From Thermoguttaceae bacterium (GTDB taxonomy: Bacteria; Planctomycetota; Planctomycetia; Pirellulales; Thermoguttaceae), in NCBI GenBank assembly GCA_017447865.1, contig JAFSMO010000051.1:1-47330 (forward strand): 47,330 nucleotides of DNA. The letters are read 5' to 3'. The notes under the pieces are model-generated. The model was given only the letters and a program-made list of their open reading frames with translations, was not told the DNA's origin and searched no databases. Position 1 is the first letter of the stretch. Every line of letters begins with the position of its first letter. Below are positions 21,484-28,257 of the stretch, piece after piece. The translations under genes and the position numbers were made by a program.

Positions 21484-21510
21484 CATCATTCAGCGCTTGG
21501 GAGAGTCAGG

Positions 21511-21624
21511 CCTCACGCGGAGATGCGGAGGATTCAAGAATAGGTTTGCGCGAATGGTCAACGGCTTTATGGGTTTCAAACTTCCCAACAAAAACCTCCG
21601 CGGCTCCGCATCTCCGCGTGAGAC
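21511..21624 (+). repeat. Palindromic element, family D, copy 2
   Basis: The inverted ends are CCTCACGCGGAGATGCGGAG and its near complement ending GCGTGAGAC. It follows the family C element by 27 bases, the same order as on the minus strand at 6450-6199. Confidence 0.75.
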
Positions 21625-21704
21625 AAAAAAATCATTCCCTGAACCTGGCCGTGTTTTAATTATTTTTTCGGTACGTATTTCCCGGACGAGCCTGCTTTTA
21701 TCGC

Positions 21705-22457
21705 ATGGTTTCCATCTGTAGCAGGAAAGGCTGTTTGTGCCAGATGAGTCGATACGTCATTTTAACTGTTGTGTACACTGGAACCTTCCTGTTGTTGGGA
21801 ATGATACCGGTATGCCTGTTTTTCCCCGTGGAAGGCTGGATTCGTCTGCTTGCCATTACATTGTGCGGAAGTATTTTGTTCAGTTTTTTAATTAAAAGTC
21901 TTTTGCCTTGTCTCCCCTCAGCCGTTTCCAAAGGATTGGGGTACTACCTATGGGGTATGGGATATTGGGGCAAACCCGATATTGAGAATTTTTATTGCGG
22001 ACTGGATAAAAAATCTTTTGGATATTTAACCCATTGGTTCCTCATTATGTTTCTCACGATGGTTTGGAGGGATCACATGATCGACTTACCTGCTCCTGTT
22101 GCAAAATGGGGCAGGTGTATGATGTTTCTCCTTTTTCTCTATAATCTGTGTATGCCCTTTTATGGCATTTTGTGGAGGTCGTGCTTTGAGCCAACCCCTG
22201 ATGAAACAAGCTCCGAAGAATCCACCACTTTAGAAGATTCACAAACCTTTTTTACCAGGATTCCTCCGATTGGTTACGATGTTTTTGGGCAGTGGATCTG
22301 CTTTTATGCGGTAATTATAGCGATAATGGTTTTGGGACCCGGAGAACACTTCTTTCTGCCGATCGTTCTGACTGTTGTGTCTGCCTTGCTTCTGGTATTA
22401 TGCCTGTTGTTTTGCGTAACTGGGACCGGCGATGGCGCTGAAGAAGAAAGAAGATGA
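21705..22457 (+). CDS. Multi-pass membrane protein of unknown function
   Basis: The product has up to 250 residues; an internal ATG at 21744 (MSRYVILTVVYTGTF) is an equally good start since neither has a clear ribosome binding site. At least five hydrophobic segments are visible: near residues 18-40, 45-68, 108-125, 138-158 and 213-245, the last pair being IICFYAVIIAIMVL-like and VVSALLLVLCLLFCV. A hydrophilic Ser/Thr/Glu loop (DETSSEESTTLEDSQ) sits between segments four and five. No family is recognised. The gene ends 13 bases before the next one, which also encodes a membrane protein, so they are probably co-transcribed and may act in one complex. Confidence 0.6.
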   Translation: MVSICSRKGCLCQMSRYVILTVVYTGTFLLLGMIPVCLFFPVEGWIRLLAITLCGSILFSFLIKSLLPCLPSAVSKGLGYYLWGMGYWGKPDIENFYCGLDKKSFGYLTHWFLIMFLTMVWRDHMIDLPAPVAKWGRCMMFLLFLYNLCMPFYGILWRSCFEPTPDETSSEESTTLEDSQTFFTRIPPIGYDVFGQWICFYAVIIAIMVLGPGEHFFLPIVLTVVSALLLVLCLLFCVTGTGDGAEEERR

Positions 22458-22470
22458 ATAACGAATAAAT

Positions 22471-23187
22471 GTGGTCTATATCGTGATGGAAAAGATCGTC
22501 AAATTTGGCTTTATCCTTTGTTTTTGGCTGACGTTCGGGGCCTTGGGTTCCGGATGTCCGGCCTGTTTGTGGGATCAGTGGATGGTGGCGGCACGTCCCT
22601 GGATGATCTGTTTGACGGGTTTTGGGGGCGTGTTCTGGTTCGCGTTCATGGCCGGGCGGTACTGGTCCGGGAAAAAAGTCCGTTTCTGGCGGTATTTTTT
22701 TGGATTTGGTCTGGTGTATTTGCTGTTCCTCATGCACGTGATGGCCTTTTTTATTCGAAGGGACCCGCTTCCGAATCCTCCTTACATTTCGCGGCTTGAA
22801 ACCGAAGAAATGCGTGATCATTTTATCCTGCGGTGGATGCTGCAGTATCCCTGTATTGACGAGCACGGCCGTCGCCTGTATTTTGACACGACGAACAACA
22901 TGCTGCTTGCGATTCTGGATCCCGGCTGCGATTTAGATTTGACCGCGGGCGTTCCTTCGTGGGAGGATTGCCGTTTGCGGAAGCCCAACGGGGAACTGGT
23001 CCGGTTTTCCCCTCAGAAAAACCAGGCGCTCATTTTCCAGAATGGAACGTTTCGGCAAATTGCCATTCCGCCCGCCGTCGTTACCGGGAAAATTTACGAC
23101 GATTTCAGTAAGCACCGCTCCATTCCCGAGCTTGTAAACTTGCAGCTTCAAAAATGGAATGTGGCAGATGGGGACTTGATCGAATAA
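22471..23187 (+). CDS. Membrane protein with a soluble C-terminal domain, unknown
   Basis: The product has 238 residues from GTG 22471; ATG 22486 is an alternative. Three membrane segments are clear: KFGFILCFWLTFGALG, WMICLTGFGGVFWFAFMAG and FGFGLVYLLFLMHVMAFFI. They are followed by about 140 hydrophilic residues with strand-rich character (RRLYFDTTNNMLLAILDPGC, LRKPNGELVRFS, QALIFQNGTFRQI). I do not recognise a family. It lies between two further membrane-protein genes with gaps of 13 and 6 bases. The gaps carry fragments of the same A-rich AATAACGAA sequence seen in the framing inverted repeat. Confidence 0.6.
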   Translation: MVYIVMEKIVKFGFILCFWLTFGALGSGCPACLWDQWMVAARPWMICLTGFGGVFWFAFMAGRYWSGKKVRFWRYFFGFGLVYLLFLMHVMAFFIRRDPLPNPPYISRLETEEMRDHFILRWMLQYPCIDEHGRRLYFDTTNNMLLAILDPGCDLDLTAGVPSWEDCRLRKPNGELVRFSPQKNQALIFQNGTFRQIAIPPAVVTGKIYDDFSKHRSIPELVNLQLQKWNVADGDLIE

Positions 23188-23193
23188 CGAAAA

Positions 23194-23925
23194 ATGAAAC
23201 GGTTCATCAGTTTTATACGTTACCTTTTTTCGAGCTGGGACTGCTGGGGGAAATACATCCCTTTAACAGGCGGATTTCTCATTATTTCCACGGTTGCCAT
23301 CAATTTTCTCACGTCGGAGGAAGGGTTTGTGTGGGGATTTGAGAAAGACATTTTCCCGTATTCCCTTTTCTGGAAGCCTGTTGGGGAGGGGGAAATCATC
23401 GACGTGGATGTTGTCTTTCCCTGGTCCAGGGCTGAAGGTGTCCGGCGAGGCAGTGACGGGCGCATGATCTACGTTTTCCCCTGGTTCGGGGCAGAAAGAA
23501 TCAGAGACCAATATTCCGATATGCTTCAGAAATCAAAGGAACAGCCCCTGGATTATCGTGAAAGAATCAGGTACTACGCCGGGCAAATAAGAGTATGTTC
23601 CATAAAACTCGTTTTTCGGTGGAAGGACAGTCAGGGGGAAATACACCACGGTACGTGTTATACCTATCGACATTGGAAAGGGTGCGACCGGCTTGAGGTC
23701 CTGGCCTGGCATGGTAACGGGGTGGTAACAAAGATCAAAGGGACCTGGTGTACCCCTAACTCCGCGGTACATATTTGTGTCAGTATTTTGGCCTGGCTGG
23801 TCTGGACGGTTATTGGGGGGCTTTTCCTGATCTCGGACGTGAGGGAATTTCAAAGAATGGAACAGAGTAAACTTAAACGAAAACTTAAACGCGAACGGCG
23901 TAAAGAGCGCAAACAGATGAATTAG
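23194..23925 (+). CDS. Membrane protein with a central extracytoplasmic domain (DUF3592-like layout), unknown
   Basis: The product has 243 residues. One membrane segment is near the N-terminus (YIPLTGGFLIISTVAINFL) and one near the C-terminus (VHICVSILAWLVWTVIGGLF). Between them lie about 150 residues that begin with GEGEIIDVDVVFPWSRAEGV and contain paired Cys (CSIKLVFRW, GTCYTYRHWKGC, GTWCTP) that may form disulfides outside the cell. This two-segment layout is reminiscent of DUF3592-type proteins but no signature is certain. The C-terminus is strongly basic (KLKRKLKRERRKERKQ), expected to sit in the cytoplasm. It ends the block of four membrane-protein genes. Confidence 0.6.
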   Translation: MKRFISFIRYLFSSWDCWGKYIPLTGGFLIISTVAINFLTSEEGFVWGFEKDIFPYSLFWKPVGEGEIIDVDVVFPWSRAEGVRRGSDGRMIYVFPWFGAERIRDQYSDMLQKSKEQPLDYRERIRYYAGQIRVCSIKLVFRWKDSQGEIHHGTCYTYRHWKGCDRLEVLAWHGNGVVTKIKGTWCTPNSAVHICVSILAWLVWTVIGGLFLISDVREFQRMEQSKLKRKLKRERRKERKQMN

Positions 23926-23995
23926 AAGTGACAGAAAACTCCCGGCAATTTAATCCGGCGCGTAGTTCCGTTCGTCCGTGGTGGTTTAGGCCGGC

Positions 23996-24077
23996 GCGTA
24001 ATTCCGCGCTGCGCGCTCCATTACCGCCTCCCATTTGCGCGTAATTCCGGCCTCCGGCCTCCATTACCGCCTTCCAT
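23996..24077 (+). repeat. Family A repeat, two copies
   Basis: Units start at 23996 and 24039. The first has GCGC-TGC-GCGC at its centre, the second GGCC-TCC-GGCC. Orientation is the same as at 4794 and in recG. Confidence 0.8.
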
Positions 24078-24078
24078 C

Positions 24079-24110
24079 CATTATTCGTTATTCGTTCTTC
24101 ATTATTCATT
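24079..24110 (-). repeat. Right arm of the 32-bp inverted repeat
   Basis: CATTATTCGTTATTCGTTCT then TCATTATTCATT, the reverse complement of 20961-20992 with one mismatch in 32. It abuts the family A repeats. Confidence 0.75.
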
Positions 24111-24160
24111 TTTTTCCCCTAAAATCTTCAATTTTTTGCCCTTTCCCCCTCTCCCGCCCC

Positions 24161-24189
24161 TTGATTTTTCTCTTGCTCTGACCTATAAT
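24161..24189 (+). promoter_or_regulatory. Promoter of the BatA/kinase/VWA/DUF58 operon
   Basis: TTGATT (24161-24166), 17-base spacer, TATAAT (24184-24189), about 50 bases before the ATG at 24239. The next good terminator on this strand is at 32035-32102. Confidence 0.7.
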
Positions 24190-24238
24190 CAAGGTAATTA
24201 TACCAATATTTCCCTGGAATTCAACCCGACACGAAAAG

Positions 24239-26107
24239 ATGATTACTTTTCTTCACCCGTACGCGTTTATATGGCTGGCCCTTGCGGTTCCGATCCTTCT
24301 TTTTTACCTTTGGAGGGCGCGGCGTCCGCAGGCGCAGGTCGTCACCGGAGCGCTCTGGCGCAAGGCGATCCCGCTTCTTCATCCCCGCCGGGCGTGGCAA
24401 AAGCAGCGCTGGGGCGTTTCTCTGCTCGTGCAGCTTGCGATCCTGCTGGTCCTCGTGACGGCTCTGGCGGAACCGGTCTGGCGCCGTCCGCAGCGTGTGG
24501 TCCTCGTTTTGGACGGCACGGCCAGCATGACCGCGAAGAACGCTTCAGGCCAGACCCGATTTGAGGAGGCCGCCGACAAAGCCCGCGAGCTGGTCGGGAA
24601 CATGGGCTACGTCGATTCCATGGCCGTTCTGGTCGCGGGTGACGGGATCAGGATCCACTCCCGAATGTCGCACGACCGGCTCCAGATCCTCGCCACGCTC
24701 GATGCCGACGCGCTTCCCGAAGTGGGCGGCACCGCTCCGGTCGATGAGGCGGTCGAAATGGCCAAATCCCTGATCAAAGCCGGCACGGGCGGGACGTTCG
24801 ACCCGAAAACCAACCACGTGATCCTGATCAGCGACGGCTGCTTCCCGCTGGCTGACCGCGTGCTGAAGGACGAAACGGTCCGCTGGATCCCCGTCGGCGA
24901 GTCGCTCGGGAACGTGCATCTGGAAACCCTCTCCGCCGAGCGCCGGGACCCCGCGAAACCCGAAAATGCCGAGATCTTCGCGGCGTTGAAGAACTTCGGC
25001 GAGCAAGCCGTTAAGGGGACGCTGACGGTCACCATCACGAAAGAGTCGGGCGAGACCGACGAGCAGACGCTTGACGTGGAGATCCCGGCCCGGGAAAAGG
25101 GCGGACTCCTGACGCGGAGCGTGACGGTCGCTCTGCCGCAGGCCGCAAAGATCCACGCGCAGTTCCAGCCCGCCGATGCGTCGCAGAACGCGCTGACGGA
25201 TGACGATTCGGCCGACGCGGAACTGGCCGAGGCGTTCACGTACCGCGTGCTGGCCGTGAGTTGGCAGGAGGAAAACACGCTGCTGAAAAACGCGCTGCAG
25301 GCGCTTCCGGGCGTGCAGGTCGAGACGCGGGTCCTGAAGAAAAACACGCACCTGACCTCGAAGGTCCTGGAGGAATTCGCGCCGGAGCCGTTCACCCTCG
25401 ACGAGTCGGGCGTGAAGCGGTTCCAGATCGTGATTTACGACCGGACGCTCCCGCCGATCAAGGGGGAGGGGCTTCCGTTCGTCTGCTTCGCGCCGCCGGA
25501 GGACACGGATCTGTGGACCCGCTCGGAGACGGTCCGGGATTACGTGATCATGCCCTGGATGGACGGTCTGCGCAGCGGAATCTCCACCGCCGGGGTGGGC
25601 TTCACCGGGACGCACGCCCTCGTGCCGAACGCCGGGGCGGCCGACGCGCAGGCGTGGCTCTTCTCCCAGAGCGCGCTGGAAGTGAACGAAAACCAGAACG
25701 CCGCCGAGGAGGACGAAAACTTCGCGAAACAGGCGAAAACGGTCGAAATGACGGAACTCTGCTGGGGCCTGGTCCCGAAAACCGGCCCGCGCTGCGTGCT
25801 GACGGCGTGCGACCTGACGCAGAGCGACTGGATCCTGGCGGACGATTTCCCGCGATTCCTGCAGTACTCGTTCGACTGGCTGATCGACACGCCGGCCTCG
25901 AAAGCACGTTTGGCCCGCGGCCTGGAGACGGGCTGGGATCCGGGGGAATCCTTCACGGACTCGGACCTTCAGCTTCCGGCCAAACCGGAGAAGATATTCA
26001 CGTTCCCGGCGGAGGACCTGATCCCGTTCTGGTCGATCCTCGCGCTGATCGTCTGCGGCGCGCTGGCCGCCGAATGGTACTTCTACCAGCGCCGCTGGAT
26101 CGAGTGA
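24239..26107 (+). CDS. BatA-like membrane protein with a VWA domain
   Basis: The product has 622 residues. The N-terminus has the BatA/aerotolerance-regulator arrangement: membrane segment PYAFIWLALAVPILLFYLWR at about residues 7-26, a basic stretch, and a second segment VSLLVQLAILLVLVTALAEP at about 60-80. A von Willebrand A domain follows from about 84, with RVVLVLDGTASM as its metal site; the usual D-x-S-x-S is here D-G-T-A-S. The domain also contains NHVILISDGCFPL. The middle and C-terminal part is soluble and unassigned, and the protein ends with the membrane segment PFWSILALIVCGALAAEWYF. BatA proteins act with MoxR-type ATPases in envelope stress or chaperone functions. It is first in a probable four-gene unit and precedes the kinase-LRR gene by 23 bases. 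Confidence 0.8.
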   Translation: MITFLHPYAFIWLALAVPILLFYLWRARRPQAQVVTGALWRKAIPLLHPRRAWQKQRWGVSLLVQLAILLVLVTALAEPVWRRPQRVVLVLDGTASMTAKNASGQTRFEEAADKARELVGNMGYVDSMAVLVAGDGIRIHSRMSHDRLQILATLDADALPEVGGTAPVDEAVEMAKSLIKAGTGGTFDPKTNHVILISDGCFPLADRVLKDETVRWIPVGESLGNVHLETLSAERRDPAKPENAEIFAALKNFGEQAVKGTLTVTITKESGETDEQTLDVEIPAREKGGLLTRSVTVALPQAAKIHAQFQPADASQNALTDDDSADAELAEAFTYRVLAVSWQEENTLLKNALQALPGVQVETRVLKKNTHLTSKVLEEFAPEPFTLDESGVKRFQIVIYDRTLPPIKGEGLPFVCFAPPEDTDLWTRSETVRDYVIMPWMDGLRSGISTAGVGFTGTHALVPNAGAADAQAWLFSQSALEVNENQNAAEEDENFAKQAKTVEMTELCWGLVPKTGPRCVLTACDLTQSDWILADDFPRFLQYSFDWLIDTPASKARLARGLETGWDPGESFTDSDLQLPAKPEKIFTFPAEDLIPFWSILALIVCGALAAEWYFYQRRWIE

Positions 26108-26130
26108 TTTACGTTTTGGGATGAATTTTT

Positions 26131-28224
26131 ATGGACGATACACTGGACAATTTACCGACGTTCGACCCGGAATTTGAGCCATCCGCCGCGGAACTCAAGG
26201 AGGGGCAGTTTTTGGGCGAAAACCAGAACTACCGCCTTGAGAAAAACCTCGGCGTGGGCGGCATGGGAGAGGTCTGGCTGGCGGCCGAGATCCGTGCCGG
26301 GCAGGAGATCCGCAAGGTCGTGGTGAAAACCCTGCGTCCCGACCGCCGGGGCAACGAGGGCGCGCAGGAAAAGGCCCTCAAGCAGTTCCAGCTCATTCAA
26401 AGCCTGAACCACCAAAACATCTGCCCGATTTACGTCATCGAAAAGGACCCCGCGTGCGGCTACCTGATCGTGATGGGCTACGCGGGTGGCGGTTCGTTTG
26501 CCGACTGGTTCGCCGGGAAGCCGAAACCTCTCGCGGAGGTGTGCCGGGTTCTTCGCCCGATTGCCGACGCACTCGACTTTGCGCACAGCAAAGGGGTGAT
26601 CCACCGCGACGTGAAGCCGTCTAATATGATGTTCACATCAGACGGTACGCCGTGGCTGATCGACTTCGGCATCGCGGCAAACCTCCGCACGGCAACGCAG
26701 GCCACCACGGGCCAGTACGGCAAATCCGGCACCGACTCGTACATGGCCCCGGAGCAGAAAAGCGGCCAGTTGCAAAAAGAACAGACGGACGAATACTCGC
26801 TGGCCCTGGTCGTGCTGGAATTCCTGACCGGTACGACGTATTTGCAGGCCATCCAGAAACTGCCGTCGGAAATCCAGCCGATTCTTAATAAAGCCCTGGC
26901 GCTTGATTTGTCGGACCGTTATGCGACGTGCCGGGCATTTATTGACGCGTTATCTTCTCCTCGGAAGGACGTTGGCTCGCCGTCCGCGGCCGGTCCGGCC
27001 GCCCAATCCGCCATCGACCAAATCGTCGAGGTGGAACGCCTCGCTGCGGAAGCGAAACGGCGAGCGGAGGAAGAAGCCCTCCAAAAAAAGATTCAGGACC
27101 TTGACAAACAGGCGGCCGAAGAATACCAGTCTGCTCGTTACGTCGAGGCGATTAACCACCTGAGCGAACTCTTGAGACTCCGCCCGAATCATCCCAATAC
27201 GCAGTGGTTATTGAAAAGCTGTCAGGAAAAACGGGAAATTCAGAAGAAAGAGGAAGCAGAACGCAAAGCTAGAGAAGAAGCCGAACGCAAGGCTAAAGAA
27301 GTAGCAGAGCGTAGGGCCAGAGAAGAAGCCGAACGCAAGGCTAAAGAAGAAGCAGAAGAACAACGTCGCCGGGTTGAAGAGGAACTCAGAAATAAAGGTT
27401 TTGAGGTGGAAGGTACTATTCTAAAGAAATATACAGGCAAAGAAACCTGCGTTGCGATTCCAGAAGGCGTAACGGCGATTGGAGAATGGGCGTTCCATGG
27501 TTGTAGTTTTTTAACATCTGTTGTTATTCCCGAGGGGGTGAAGAAGATTGGTTGGGACGCATTCAGAGATTGTAGTTCCTTAACAACAGTTGTCATTCCA
27601 GATAGTATAAAGGAAATTGAAGGCAGGGCATTCGCCTTCTGTCCGATATTGAAAGAATGGCGAATTTCCTCAACTCACCCCTATTATAAGTGTGAAGGGA
27701 TTGCTTTGTTTACGAATGATGGTAAAAAATTAATTACTTGTCCGGGAGCAGAGGGACAATACGCAATTCCCATAGGCACGAGGGAAATCGAAGCATTCGC
27801 ATTTCGTGGATGTAGTTCCTTAACATCTGTCGTGATTCCCAAAAGTGTAACCGCAATTGGGAGAGGTGCATTCTGTGATTGTGGTTCATTAACGTTAATC
27901 GAGATTCCTGAAGGGGTAACAAAGATTAGAAAGTTTACATTTGAAAGCTGCCGTTCCTTAACATTTGTGAAGGTTCCCCGGAGTGTGAAGGGAATAGAAA
28001 TCAATGCGTTTAAAGATTGTCCTAAATTAAAGATCGAAGCACCAATATTTTCTTATGCTTGGTGGCGTTTGGTTTTTTTAAAGTGGTTACTTTCCATTAG
28101 TATTCTTATAGGTATCATTGTTGGTATTATCTCTTTGTTTTTTTTCCCACTTGGATCAATTTTTATTTTTGTTGTAGCGGCCTTTTGTTATCGTTTTTAT
28201 ATGAATGATAACCTCCAAAGTTGA
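26131..28224 (+). CDS. Ser/Thr protein kinase fused to coiled coil, BspA-type leucine-rich repeats and membrane segments
   Basis: The product has 697 residues. The kinase domain is about residues 34-280: Gly loop LGVGGMGEVWLA, VVVKTLRP with the ATP-anchoring Lys, catalytic VIHRDVKPSNMM, metal-binding LIDFGIAA and MAPEQ, all intact, so it should be active. After a helical region comes a charged coiled coil of AERKAREEAERKAKE units (about 370-425). Then follow LRR_5/BspA-type repeats of about 23 residues (AIPEGVTAIGEWAF, VVIPEGVKKIGWDAF, VVIPDSIKEIEGRAF, VVIPKSVTAIGRGAF, IEIPEGVTKIRKFTF; about 440-635). The last 50 residues hold two membrane segments (WLLSISILIGIIVGIISLFF and SIFIFVVAAFCYRFY). 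The DNA of the repeat half (27400-28224) is visibly richer in A+T than the kinase half, suggesting a fusion of parts with different origins. It is co-directional with BatA- and VWA-type genes. Confidence 0.85.
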   Translation: MDDTLDNLPTFDPEFEPSAAELKEGQFLGENQNYRLEKNLGVGGMGEVWLAAEIRAGQEIRKVVVKTLRPDRRGNEGAQEKALKQFQLIQSLNHQNICPIYVIEKDPACGYLIVMGYAGGGSFADWFAGKPKPLAEVCRVLRPIADALDFAHSKGVIHRDVKPSNMMFTSDGTPWLIDFGIAANLRTATQATTGQYGKSGTDSYMAPEQKSGQLQKEQTDEYSLALVVLEFLTGTTYLQAIQKLPSEIQPILNKALALDLSDRYATCRAFIDALSSPRKDVGSPSAAGPAAQSAIDQIVEVERLAAEAKRRAEEEALQKKIQDLDKQAAEEYQSARYVEAINHLSELLRLRPNHPNTQWLLKSCQEKREIQKKEEAERKAREEAERKAKEVAERRAREEAERKAKEEAEEQRRRVEEELRNKGFEVEGTILKKYTGKETCVAIPEGVTAIGEWAFHGCSFLTSVVIPEGVKKIGWDAFRDCSSLTTVVIPDSIKEIEGRAFAFCPILKEWRISSTHPYYKCEGIALFTNDGKKLITCPGAEGQYAIPIGTREIEAFAFRGCSSLTSVVIPKSVTAIGRGAFCDCGSLTLIEIPEGVTKIRKFTFESCRSLTFVKVPRSVKGIEINAFKDCPKLKIEAPIFSYAWWRLVFLKWLLSISILIGIIVGIISLFFFPLGSIFIFVVAAFCYRFYMNDNLQS

Positions 28225-28257
28225 CCATTAAATCACCCTTAACAAATACACACAATC

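Larger units (their letters stand above)
23926..24238. other. Intergenic region with family A repeats, the right inverted-repeat arm and a promoter
   Basis: No gene is seen. A degenerate family A unit (about 23958-23995) precedes two good units (23996-24077), which run directly into the right arm of the 32-base inverted repeat (24079-24110). A pyrimidine-rich stretch (24111-24160) and the promoter at 24161-24189 complete it. Confidence 0.75.

Noticed and set aside
23885..24109. Minus-strand frame coding MGGGNGARSAEL-like peptide
   Set aside because: It is the family A repeat read outside recG, without a gene context or ribosome binding site.
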